Shown piece by piece: positions 1 through 6,114 of a DNA stretch of 9,269 nt; the first letter of the stretch is position 1, and each line of letters opens with the position of its first letter. The stretch comes from an uncultured Solirubrobacteraceae bacterium. GTDB lineage: Bacteria > Actinomycetota > Thermoleophilia > Solirubrobacterales > Solirubrobacteraceae. The translations under genes and the position numbers were made by a program. Below the pieces are notes generated by a model. That model had not been told where the DNA came from. It searched no databases and saw only the letters and a list, made by a program, of their open reading frames with translations. Location of the stretch: NCBI GenBank assembly GCA_955652215.1, contig CATPAX010000214.1, positions 1 to 9,269 on the forward strand. The letters are read 5' to 3'.

Positions 1-521
1 GCGAGTCCTGCCCTGGCGTTCGTGTAGACGATCGGGAAGTCGATCTGGGACTCGTCGGCGTCGAGATCGAGGAACAGCTCGTACACCTCGTCCACCACCT
101 CGTTGATACGGGCATCGGGCCGGTCCACCTTGTTGACAACGAGGATCACCGGCAGCCGGGCCTCGAGCGCCTTGCGGAGCACGAAGCGGGTCTGGGGGAG
201 CGGTCCTTCGCTCGCGTCGACTAGCAGCAGTACACCGTCGACCATCGTCAGACCCCGCTCCACCTCGCCGCCGAAGTCGGCATGCCCCGGCGTGTCGACG
301 ATGTTCAGCTTGACTGCGCCGTAGTGGACCGCGGTGTTCTTGGCCAGGATCGTGATCCCCTTCTCGCGCTCGAGGTCCATCGAGTCGAGCACTCGGTCGG
401 CGACGTCCTGACCGGACCGGAACGCTCCGGACTGCCACAGCAGGGCGTCGACGAGCGTCGTCTTGCCGTGGTCGACATGAGCGACGATCCCGACGTTCCG
501 GATGTCTTCGCGCTTGGCCAT
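1..521 (-). CDS. typA: TypA/BipA translational GTPase, N-terminal part (runs off window)
   Basis: This is a ribosome-associated translational GTPase of the EF-G/LepA superfamily, implicated in ribosome assembly and stress adaptation. The ATG at 519-521 gives 173 codons before the window edge, covering most of the G domain. Visible motifs are G1 AHVDHGKTT (residues 14-22), switch I EKGITI (53-58, with the conserved Thr), G3 DTPGH (76-80) and G4 NKVD (130-133). The stretch [18 protein letters not shown] is typical of TypA and argues against EF-G or LepA. The C-terminal domains lie outside the window. There is no Shine-Dalgarno sequence. A TATCGT box ends 9 nt before the ATG, so the mRNA may be leaderless. 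The methyltransferase gene upstream is on the same strand, 76 bp away, with a small hairpin between them, so TypA is probably transcribed separately. Confidence 0.95.
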   Translation of the reverse strand, partial: MAKREDIRNVGIVAHVDHGKTTLVDALLWQSGAFRSGQDVADRVLDSMDLEREKGITILAKNTAVHYGAVKLNIVDTPGHADFGGEVERGLTMVDGVLLLVDASEGPLPQTRFVLRKALEARLPVILVVNKVDRPDARINEVVDEVYELFLDLDADESQIDFPIVYTNARAGL

Positions 522-530
522 CGGCCAGTG

Positions 531-536
531 ACGATA
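531..536 (-). promoter_or_regulatory. Candidate -10 box of typA (TATCGT)
   Basis: On the minus strand TATCGT ends 9 nt before the typA ATG and fits the actinobacterial TANNNT -10 pattern. No convincing -35 box is seen. The closeness to the start codon suggests a leaderless or nearly leaderless transcript. This is inferred from pattern only. Confidence 0.35.
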
Positions 537-558
537 GACAGACGAGCGCTGCCCACCC

Positions 559-573
559 CCGAGCCACGCTCGG
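559..573 (-). terminator. Small perfect hairpin between methyltransferase and typA
   Basis: CCGAGC and GCTCGG form a perfect 6-bp GC-rich stem with a 3-nt loop. It sits 25 bp after the methyltransferase stop codon and upstream of typA. No U-run follows. It could attenuate read-through from the cupin-methyltransferase unit into typA, but may also be chance in GC-rich DNA. Confidence 0.3.
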
Positions 574-597
574 TCCGCGGTCCCGGTTGCGCTCCCG

Positions 598-1296
598 CTA
601 GGTGGCGGCCGGTCGCAGAACGTCGGCGCGCATCGTCTGCACGAAGCAGCGCTCGCCCGGCTGCTCGCCGGCCTCTCCCTGTCGCTGAAACGCCTCCTCG
701 ATGTCGGCTCGACGACTGTCGAACAACGCCGCGCGGTTCGGGTCCACGCTCACAACGCGTGCGCGCAAAGCGTCCAGGTCCGCGATGCACAGACGAACGT
801 CGTAGTCGATGGTCACCGCGTGTTCAAGCCCGGCGAGCGCGGCCTGCGCTAGCGCGAGCTGGGTCGCTGTGCGCGCTTCGAGCTCATCCTCGATGAGGCT
901 CGTGAGGACGTAGTAGTCGCCCTGAGCCAGCGGCTCGACGACGACGACCGCTCCGCCGGAACGCAGCACGCGACGAGCCTCGCGCAACGCCGGGATAAGG
1001 TCCCCCGAGGGCACGTGGTGAAGCGAGCGCATGAACACGACGACATCCGCGGAAGCGTCGTCGAGCGGCAGGTTCTGCGCGCAGCCGACCACATAGCGCG
1101 CGCCGCTGCCGCCATCGCGAGCGATCGCGCCCGCCAGCTGCCGCTCTGAGATCTCGACCCCCACCACTCGAGCGCCGCGGGAGGAGAGGGCGCGAGCCAG
1201 GGCGCCGCTGCCGCACCCCACGTCGAGTATCTCGTCGCCGTAAGGCTCGATCAGCCGCTCGAGCATCGACAGGTCGGTGGTCAGCTCGCGCGTCAC
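598..1296 (-). CDS. Class I SAM-dependent methyltransferase (UbiE/Methyltransf_11 type)
   Basis: This is a 232-residue soluble methyltransferase with a Rossmann-like fold; the methyl acceptor is unknown. Motif [10 protein letters not shown] (residues 23-31) binds SAM. An acidic residue at the end of strand 2 (GVEIS) should bind the ribose. [12 protein letters not shown] matches the motif IV/post-motif region of the UbiE-like group, and [19 protein letters not shown] is the usual strand-5 segment. The chosen start is GTG at 1294-1296; an ATG ten codons further in (LSMLERL) would leave only 12 residues before motif I. The gene begins 13 nt after the stop codon of the cupin gene, so the two are very likely co-transcribed and may act on the same small molecule. 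Nothing suggests an rRNA or DNA methyltransferase. The family call is secure, but the substrate is not. Confidence 0.9.
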   Translation of the reverse strand: MTRELTTDLSMLERLIEPYGDEILDVGCGSGALARALSSRGARVVGVEISERQLAGAIARDGGSGARYVVGCAQNLPLDDASADVVVFMRSLHHVPSGDLIPALREARRVLRSGGAVVVVEPLAQGDYYVLTSLIEDELEARTATQLALAQAALAGLEHAVTIDYDVRLCIADLDALRARVVSVDPNRAALFDSRRADIEEAFQRQGEAGEQPGERCFVQTMRADVLRPAAT

Positions 1297-1309
1297 TGTC
1301 CGGCGATGC

Positions 1310-1675
1310 TCAGTGCTCGAGCAGGACAGTGTCCTCGTGCGAGTAAGCCGGTGAGCAGCAGCAGAGCAGGATCAGGGGCTCGTTGTCGTCCGCCCATAGC
1401 TTGTGCCCGACACCGGGAGGTATCACCACGCAGTCGCCTGCCCGCACAAGACGCTCCTGTTCCTGCAGGCGCATCCGTCCCGTCCCGCCGGTGAACAGAT
1501 AGATCTCCTCCGCGCGTCGGTGCAGGTGGGCGATCGTCGTGGCCCCCGCCGGCACCACTGCCTCAGCCAGGCTCTGATTGCTCGCGTTACCGGACGGGAG
1601 GCCGGCCAGTTCACGGATCGAGGATCCGTCTGCGGTTATGAACGCCTCACGTTGCTCGCGGCGTACGATCTCCAT
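1310..1675 (-). CDS. Small single-domain cupin protein
   Basis: This is a 121-residue cupin_2 protein with a beta-barrel that binds one divalent metal. Cupin motif 1 is seen as HLHRRAEEIYLFTGG, with ligands His50, His52 and Glu56 or Glu57. Motif 2 is GDCVVIPPGVGHKLW, with His91. All four metal ligands are therefore present, so the site looks active. A Cys-rich segment LLCCCSPAYSHEDT follows the barrel. Small cupins of this kind include isomerases, dioxygenases and sugar- or mannose-6-phosphate-isomerase-like proteins; the sequence does not decide between them. It is the first gene of a two-gene unit with the methyltransferase and is divergent from a SIS-domain sugar isomerase-like gene, which makes a sugar-phosphate substrate conceivable but unproven. 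No Shine-Dalgarno is present, and a TAGCCT box ends 6 nt before the ATG. Confidence 0.88.
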   Translation of the reverse strand: MEIVRREQREAFITADGSSIRELAGLPSGNASNQSLAEAVVPAGATTIAHLHRRAEEIYLFTGGTGRMRLQEQERLVRAGDCVVIPPGVGHKLWADDNEPLILLCCCSPAYSHEDTVLLEH

Positions 1676-1797
1676 GTAGAGAGGCTATTGATTGTCGGCG
1701 TACTGGTGGTGCGCTCTGACCGCCGGCTGCCGTCTCCGCGGAAACGCGCCCAAGAGCAGAGACGGCAAGTTCCCCCTCCCCCGCTACTGTTGCCGCG
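1676..1797. promoter_or_regulatory. Divergent promoter region between cupin and SIS genes
   Basis: This 122-bp gap separates the start codons of the cupin (minus) and the SIS gene (plus). Leftward, TAGCCT (minus strand, 1682-1687) ends 6 nt before the cupin ATG. Rightward, TACTGT (1785-1790) ends 7 nt before the SIS ATG. Both fit TANNNT -10 boxes placed so that transcription would begin at or within a few bases of the start codon. Neither gene has a Shine-Dalgarno sequence. No clear -35 box or operator was recognised. Confidence 0.45.
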
Positions 1798-2745
1798 ATG
1801 TCCGAGATGCGCCGCACGCTGCTGACCCAGCCCGACGAGCTTCGGCGCATCGTCGGCGATCCCGCGCCCGCGCACGCGGCGGCCGAGCGACTTCGTGGGC
1901 GCCCCGTGCTGCTCGTAGGCGTGGGGACCAGCTGGCATGCCGCTCACCACGGGGCCTGGCTTCTGCAGGAGGCCGGCGTTCGGGCGAGTGCGGCGCACGC
2001 GGCGGATCTCGCGCCGTACGGACGGTCCTTTGATCCGGATGTAGGCCTCATTGTCATGAGCCACACCGGCGGCACCGGGTACTCGCGGGAGGTTCTCGAC
2101 CGAGGCCGTTCTGCGGGCGTCGAGGTGGTGCACATCTCCGGGATCGGGAGCGGCGGAGACATCGAGACGACGGAGGCGGAGGAGTCCTATGCGTACACCG
2201 CGAGCCATACCGGCGCGATGTTGCGCCTGGGACAGATCGCCGTTGCACTTGGCGCGGACCTGGAGCTCGACGCGGTTCCAGACGCAGTCGCCGCCGTGCT
2301 CGATCGCGAAGCCCCGCTCATCGACGAGCCGCCCGGGCGGCTTATCGAACTGATCGGTGCAGGACCAAACGGCTGGACAGCCCAGGAAGGCTCGCTGAAG
2401 ATTCGGGAGGCATCCTATGTCGCCGCCGAAGGCCTCTCCGCCGAGCAATTCTTCCATGGCCCGAGCGTGGCGCTCGACTCGCAGGACACGCTTGTGGTGC
2501 TCGACGGTGGCGGTCCGATGGCCGAGCGCGTCGAAGCGATCGCGCAGGCTGTCGAGGTGACCGGCGCGCGAGTCGTACGGTTCAGAGAACAAGACCTCGG
2601 GGAGGCGCTTTCCGTGTTTCCCCTGACTGTCGTGGTCCAGCGGATCGCGGTCGAGCTAGCGGAGGCCCGGGGCGTCAGCCCGGATCGTTTTCGCTACGAG
2701 GAAGACCCGCGCCGCGAAGCGGCGTTCGAGGCGCTCGGCTTCTGA
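1798..2745 (+). CDS. SIS-domain protein, GlmS isomerase-domain-like
   Basis: This 315-residue protein has two SIS (sugar isomerase) domains and resembles the C-terminal isomerase half of glucosamine-6-phosphate synthase, without the N-terminal glutaminase. The first SIS domain carries VGVGTSWHAA (40-49), matching the GlmS CGTSYHA loop, and SHTGGTGYS (88-96), matching the SQSGET phosphate-binding loop. The second carries QEGSLKIREASYVAAEG (196-212) and HGP (220-222), matching EGALKLKEISY...HGP of GlmS and AgaS/FrlB-type isomerases or deglycases. It probably binds a phosphorylated amino or keto sugar; without the amidotransferase domain it would act as an isomerase, deaminase or deglycase, or as a sensor. 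Start ATG 1798 lacks a Shine-Dalgarno sequence and has a close -10 box, so it may be leaderless. Its last 52 bp overlap the convergent PolX gene. Confidence 0.88.
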   Translation: MSEMRRTLLTQPDELRRIVGDPAPAHAAAERLRGRPVLLVGVGTSWHAAHHGAWLLQEAGVRASAAHAADLAPYGRSFDPDVGLIVMSHTGGTGYSREVLDRGRSAGVEVVHISGIGSGGDIETTEAEESYAYTASHTGAMLRLGQIAVALGADLELDAVPDAVAAVLDREAPLIDEPPGRLIELIGAGPNGWTAQEGSLKIREASYVAAEGLSAEQFFHGPSVALDSQDTLVVLDGGGPMAERVEAIAQAVEVTGARVVRFREQDLGEALSVFPLTVVVQRIAVELAEARGVSPDRFRYEEDPRREAAFEALGF

Positions 2746-4373
2746 TCCGCTCCGGCCCTGCGGCGCCGTTCGAGTAGCACGCTCAGCGGCCTGGTGTTGA
2801 CGACGTGCGCGGCGGTTGCCCAGCCGCGGCGTGCGGTCGCGATAGCGAGCGCCATGTTCGCCAGGCCGCGTACCGAGTGGGAGTCGGTCGAACAGACGAT
2901 CTCCACTCCGGCTCGGAGCGCGTCGCGGACGTGCTCGCCACTGAGGTCCAGGCGAATCGGGAGGCCGTTGACCTCGAGTGCGACGCGTTCTTCGAGCGCG
3001 ACTTCGAATACCCGCTCGAGATCCAGGGCGTTCTCGGGGCGGCGGTTGATGTAACGGCCCTTCGGGTGGCTGAGGCAACGAACGTACGGATTGCGCAGCG
3101 CCTCCTCGACGCGCTTGGTCATCTCCTGGCGGGGCATCCGTTGGCCACCGTGGACGCTCGCCTGTACCCAGTCGAGCTCGGACAGGACGTCGTCGGGAAG
3201 ATCGAGTCGGCCGTCGCGAAGAATGTCGCATTCGATCCCGCGAAGCACGACAAACGGGGCCAGCACCTCGTTCGCGGCTGCGATTTCCTCCGCCTGACGG
3301 CGCACGTCATCAGAAGTCAGTCCTTGGACGGCGCCCACGGCGGGAGTGTGGTCGCAGATCGCCAGGTACTCGTAGCCGCGCTCGAGCGCCGCTCGGCCCA
3401 TCTCCTCGACGCTCGCCCTTCCATCCGACCACGTCGTGTGGCAATGCAGGTCACCGCGAATCTGCTCGAGCTCGACGAGGGCAGGCGGGTGGCCGCGGAA
3501 CGGCGTCTCGCGTAACTCGGGCGGACACCAGGGAAGACCGAGCGCCCGATACACGGCCCGCTCCTCCGGGGCGTCGGGCAGCGGCTCGAGCGCTGCCACG
3601 TATTCGCGCGAACCGGTGGCCCGCAATAGCGCGCTACCGAACCGTCCGGGGTCGGCGGCTACAAGCTCGACCGGCACGCCCTCGACAGTCACCCCGACCG
3701 CACGGCGCTCGGTCTGCTCGATCACCGCCACGATCTGCGGTAGCTCGCCGAAACCTGCCAGCACGGGGCTGGGGTCAGGCGCGGAACAGGCCACCGCGAG
3801 CAGCTCGCAGGAGTCGCGCCATCGACGCACGTCACCAGCCACCTCGCCGTTCAGCGAGGCGGCGATCCCGCCGACGAGCTCGAGCGCTCGATTCAGCAGA
3901 AGGCCGCCCCGCGCTCGCGGCTCCGGGTCGCGGGCCAGCTTCTCGAGTAGACGCGCCTCGAGCTTGGGTCCGATTCCCGGAACGCTCCGCAGCCGGCCTG
4001 CGGCTGCAGCCTCCCGGAACTCATCGGCGCTGTGAACCCCGAGCGACCGCGCCAGCTCGATCGACCGCCTAGCGCCAAGCCCGAGGTATCGACCGAGGCC
4101 GATCAGATCGGGCGCAAGCTCGCGCTCGAGCTCCGCAAGCTCTGCGATCTCGCCGGTGTCGACGAGCTCTCGCAGCCGCGACTCGATACCCGGCCCGATC
4201 CCGCGCAGCTCGCGTACCCGACCGGCCCGTACCAGCTCACCGACTTCGAGTGCCGCGGCTCGAATCGTCTCCGCCGCACGGCGATAGGCGCGGATCGTGT
4301 ACGGGTTCGCATCCGCCAGCTCGAGCAAAGCGGCAAACGTGTCCAAGCGGTCGGCGATCTGACGGTTGTCCAC
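2694..4373 (-). CDS. polX: PolX-family protein (HhH, degenerate polymerase palm, PHP)
   Basis: At 559 residues, this is close to the length of bacterial family X DNA polymerases (about 570). The order is: the N-terminal 8-kDa/HhH region (NPYTIRAYRRAA at 23-34, helix-hairpin-helix GIGPGI at 58-63 and GIGPKL at 133-138), a palm and thumb region (about 165-290), then a C-terminal PHP phosphoesterase (about 305-535). The PHP metal motifs are all visible: HCHTTWSDG (310-318), CDHTP (340-344), GIECDI (379-384), SVHGG (406-410), SHP (435-437) and STDSH (495-499), which supports 3'-5' exonuclease or phosphatase activity. The palm is unusual: GSxRR...DxD is replaced by GDVRRWRDSCELLAVA (180-195) and the third Asp by VELV (235-238). 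The thumb before LGLPWCPPELRE is also short. The chosen start is GTG 4371-4373, by fit to family N-termini. The open frame extends further upstream, but that part has no family similarity. The role would be DNA repair, probably without polymerisation. Confidence 0.85.
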   Translation of the reverse strand: MDNRQIADRLDTFAALLELADANPYTIRAYRRAAETIRAAALEVGELVRAGRVRELRGIGPGIESRLRELVDTGEIAELAELERELAPDLIGLGRYLGLGARRSIELARSLGVHSADEFREAAAAGRLRSVPGIGPKLEARLLEKLARDPEPRARGGLLLNRALELVGGIAASLNGEVAGDVRRWRDSCELLAVACSAPDPSPVLAGFGELPQIVAVIEQTERRAVGVTVEGVPVELVAADPGRFGSALLRATGSREYVAALEPLPDAPEERAVYRALGLPWCPPELRETPFRGHPPALVELEQIRGDLHCHTTWSDGRASVEEMGRAALERGYEYLAICDHTPAVGAVQGLTSDDVRRQAEEIAAANEVLAPFVVLRGIECDILRDGRLDLPDDVLSELDWVQASVHGGQRMPRQEMTKRVEEALRNPYVRCLSHPKGRYINRRPENALDLERVFEVALEERVALEVNGLPIRLDLSGEHVRDALRAGVEIVCSTDSHSVRGLANMALAIATARRGWATAAHVVNTRPLSVLLERRRRAGADQKPSASNAASRRGSSS

Positions 4374-4450
4374 CGCTAACAGTCTTCCCGAGTTCCGTCC
4401 GGCGAGCCCAGCCGCAGGCATGTGTCGGCTCGTGCCAGCAGGTCCGAGTG
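4374..4450. other. Gap between PolX start and DapA remnant
   Basis: This 77-bp stretch would hold the PolX promoter and the former promoter of the decayed DapA-like gene. An in-frame ATG for PolX at 4419-4421 would add 16 residues without family similarity, so it was not used. On the minus strand GGGAAG lies about 12 nt before the PolX GTG, too far for a good ribosome binding site. No convincing -10 or -35 was found. Confidence 0.4.
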
Positions 4451-4634
4451 GTGCAGGATCAGATCTCGGGGACGCTCGCGGCCGCGGTGACTCCGTTGCG
4501 GGACCACGGTGAGCGACTCGACGAGGACGCTTTCGCGCCGCTGCTCGACTTCTACGCCGCCAGTGGGCTGGACCGGCCTGCTCGTGCTGGGCACGACCGG
4601 CGAGGGGATTCTGCTTAGCCAGGCCGAGCGCCGG
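4451..4634 (+). pseudogene. DapA-family lyase/aldolase, N-terminal remnant with frameshift
   Basis: This is the first 60 or so residues of a dihydrodipicolinate synthase/N-acetylneuraminate lyase family protein. Reading from GTG 4451 gives GTLAAAVTPLRDHGERLDED and LLDFYAASGLD up to 4573. The reading then continues only after skipping one base: from 4575 it gives GLLVLGTTGEGILLSQAERR. GTTGE is the substrate-carboxylate-binding signature of this family. An extra C in GGAC(C)GGCC at 4573-4574 accounts for the shift. Similarity stops at about 4634, where a fragment of an unrelated gene begins. The catalytic Lys and Tyr regions and most of the TIM barrel are absent, so this cannot be a working enzyme. 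A sequencing error could explain the frameshift but not the truncation. Confidence 0.8.
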
Positions 4635-4635
4635 C

Positions 4636-4875
4636 GAGGTCGCGAGACTCAAGGAGCTGCCTGGAAAAGACCACGCAGTTGGCGGAGCCGGTCTAGCCTC
4701 GAGCCTGATCGAGTTGGGAGTAGTCGACGAGTACCGGATGTTCATCAGTCCGCTGGTGCTCGGCCGGGGAGCACCCTACTTCCCGGAATTGAAGCGACGG
4801 ATCGATCTGGAGCTGCTCGAGACCAGGACCTTCGCGTCCCGGGTCCTCTATGTTCGGGATCGGGCTATCAGCTAG
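4636..4875 (+). pseudogene. RibD C-terminal/DHFR-like reductase, C-terminal remnant
   Basis: An open stretch of 79 codons ending at TAG 4873-4875 encodes the C-terminal part of a dihydrofolate reductase family protein of the RibD_C type. It reads EVARLKELPGKD, then AVGGAGLASSLIELGVVDEY, then RMFISPLVLGRGAPYFPEL, LELLETRTFASRVLYV. Family members commonly show VARLKxxPGKD, VGGxxLxxxLIxxGLVDEY, PVVLGGGxPLFP and LETRTFxSGVVxLRY at these places. The N-terminal half with the NADPH-binding part is missing and there is no start codon; the preceding sequence belongs to the DapA-like remnant in another frame. The shared core suggests relatively recent decay. Proteins of this group are NADPH-dependent reductases of mostly unknown substrate. 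Confidence 0.8.
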
Positions 4876-4932
4876 GGCACGAGGCGCTGGATGGCGAGGC
4901 TCGTAAAGCGCGAGCCCGCCGCCGCCAGGCAC

Positions 4933-5041
4933 TCATCCTGCCCCGGCGCCCACGGAGGCGAATCCCAGCACGTCGCTGAAGAACGTGCGGGTCGCCTCCG
5001 TGTCCGTGGTGAAAACGATCGCGTGAGCTCCCGGTGATCAC
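4933..5041 (-). pseudogene. VOC/glyoxalase protein, N-terminal remnant with frameshift
   Basis: On the minus strand, GTG at 5039-5041 opens VITG, and a single extra G then shifts the frame. In the shifted frame the reading continues as AHAIVFTTDTEATRTFFSDV and LGFASV before ending at TGA 4933-4935. This matches the first beta-alpha unit of vicinal-oxygen-chelate proteins, which often begin MITGAHAIVFxxDAEADRAFFRDVLGF. Only about 35 of roughly 120 residues survive. It lies immediately downstream of an intact VOC gene on the same strand but is not a copy of it: the intact protein begins with a clearly different VOC sequence. Together with the two preceding remnants it makes a decayed stretch of about 600 bp. 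Confidence 0.7.
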
Positions 5042-5090
5042 GCGCCAAACCTATCGTCTCCGGGCCGGGTGTCAGGCCATGCGTCGTCGC

Positions 5091-5477
5091 TCAGCTCTGC
5101 TCGACGACGAGCAGCGTGTTGCCGTCGGGATCGCGGAACCAGAACATCGGCGGCACCGGACCGCCCATCCTCGAGACCTCCGCATCGACATCCACACCTA
5201 GTTCATGGAAACGGGCGTGGGCGGCACCGATGTCATCCGTGGTGAGGGTGATCCCGGTCTGGACCGCGGTGGCATCGCCGGGCCTTGGTGGGGCAAGTGC
5301 GATGCCGGTCGCTCCGATCGGGGGGTACACCTCGACCCACCGGTACTTATCACCGAAGGGAACATCGGTGCGCTTCTCGAATCCGAGCGACTCGTAGAAC
5401 TCAATCGCTCGATCCTGGTCGTTCGACGGGATGACAACCAGGCTGATCGCGCCGATTCTGCTTATGGTGGTGCTCAC
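5091..5477 (-). CDS. VOC family protein (glyoxalase/bleomycin-resistance fold)
   Basis: This complete 128-residue vicinal-oxygen-chelate protein has two beta-alpha-beta-beta-beta units. The first runs ISLVVIPSNDQDRAIEFYES, LGFEKR, then DKYRWVEVYPP; the second runs GITLTTDDIGAAHARFHELG to FWFRDPDGNTLLVVEQ. FRDPDGN and the final Glu are family hallmarks. The usual first metal-ligand His in strand 1 is replaced (LVVIPSND), so it may bind a ligand without being a classic glyoxalase I. Such proteins usually act as dimers in detoxification, antibiotic sequestration or dioxygenation; the substrate is unknown. The start GTG 5475-5477 is fixed by a strong Shine-Dalgarno sequence AAAGGAGGA ending 5 nt upstream. 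It lies 82 bp downstream of the CGNR regulator on the same strand and may be read through from it. Confidence 0.9.
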   Translation of the reverse strand: MSTTISRIGAISLVVIPSNDQDRAIEFYESLGFEKRTDVPFGDKYRWVEVYPPIGATGIALAPPRPGDATAVQTGITLTTDDIGAAHARFHELGVDVDAEVSRMGGPVPPMFWFRDPDGNTLLVVEQS

Positions 5478-5481
5478 TTCG

Positions 5482-5490
5482 TCCTCCTTT
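5482..5490 (-). promoter_or_regulatory. Strong ribosome binding site of the VOC gene
   Basis: On the minus strand AAAGGAGGA lies 4-5 nt before the GTG start and fixes it. It contrasts with the neighbouring regulator, cupin, SIS and typA genes, which have no Shine-Dalgarno sequence. Confidence 0.75.
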
Positions 5491-5559
5491 GGACAGTCGA
5501 TCTAAGTCCTAAGACGAGCGTCCGCGCAAAAACTCATCGGTCGCGCAACAAGTCCAGAT

Positions 5560-6114
5560 CTACGCCTGCCGCTGCCTGCTTCTGTAGGCCCGAGCCTTTA
5601 CGCGGTTTCCGCAGACTTCCATCCTGCACCACGTACCTGATTTGTTCTTGCTGTGGTCGTAGAAGGCCCACTGGCACGTGTGCTGCCTGCAGGCCTTGAG
5701 CCTGGGCCAAGTTCCCTGGTCGATTGCTCCGTGGACAATCGCCAGGAGCCTGCCGAGAGCGCCATCGACTCCGGCGGCCTGTGGCTCGAGTGTCGCGGCG
5801 CCGTCAGGGGCGAAACGCAGCTCGAGCCGCGCTCGTCGTGCGGTCCGATCGAGCATCTCCCACGCGCCGGGCGGCGATGGGGACGCTTCGCCGTGGGCAA
5901 GCAGGATTGCGCGCATTGCCTCCCGCAGCTCTCGCGCACGCTGGAGATCTTCGCTCGATGCGCGCAGCCTTACGCCACCAAGCTCGTGATCCAGTAGCCA
6001 CCGTGCCAGCGCCGCTCCGCTCGCGAGTTCCTCATGGCCCTCCAACTCGAAGGTATTTACGAACGAGCGTACGTGCTCCAGGGGACCGGGGGCAATCTCT
6101 TTCTTCTCGGGCAT
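5560..6114 (-). CDS. ABATE-CGNR zinc-finger protein, probable transcriptional regulator
   Basis: This 184-residue protein has the two-part layout of the CGNR family. The N-terminal ABATE-type ligand-binding region shows VRSFVNTFELEGHEEL (15-30) and ALARWLLDHELGG. The C-terminal zinc finger has Cys142, Cys147, Cys163 and Cys168 in CRQHTC, FYDHSKN, WCRMEVCGNR, with the family-naming CGNR at 168-171 and a basic tail KARAYRSRQRQ. The finger is thought to bind DNA in stress-responsive actinobacterial regulators. The start is ATG 6112-6114 (MPEKKE); a further upstream in-frame Met would add a 14-residue segment (MIAGYVTVVVPLLV) overlapping the promoter. A TACCAT box ends 8 nt before this ATG, with no Shine-Dalgarno, so the mRNA may be leaderless. 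It is divergent from the GNAT-like/GST pair and upstream of the VOC gene, and so is a good candidate for controlling both. Confidence 0.88.
   Translation of the reverse strand: MPEKKEIAPGPLEHVRSFVNTFELEGHEELASGAALARWLLDHELGGVRLRASSEDLQRARELREAMRAILLAHGEASPSPPGAWEMLDRTARRARLELRFAPDGAATLEPQAAGVDGALGRLLAIVHGAIDQGTWPRLKACRQHTCQWAFYDHSKNKSGTWCRMEVCGNRVKARAYRSRQRQA

Noticed and set aside
1636..2592. Long minus-strand open frame of 318 codons
   Set aside because: It lies antisense to the SIS gene, whose protein shows clear motifs, and its own translation has no recognisable domain.
2805..3515. Plus-strand open frame of 236 codons inside PolX
   Set aside because: It is antisense to the PHP domain, where all metal motifs are read on the minus strand.
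4374..4745. Upstream extension of the PolX reading frame by up to 124 codons
   Set aside because: The extension is Pro/Arg/Ala-rich with no family similarity and runs antisense through the DapA and RibD remnants; PolX N-termini fit the GTG at 4373.
5491..5559. Separate promoter for the VOC gene (TTGCGC with TTAGAT)
   Set aside because: The -35 match is poor and the spacing marginal; read-through from the CGNR gene is equally likely, so no feature was called.
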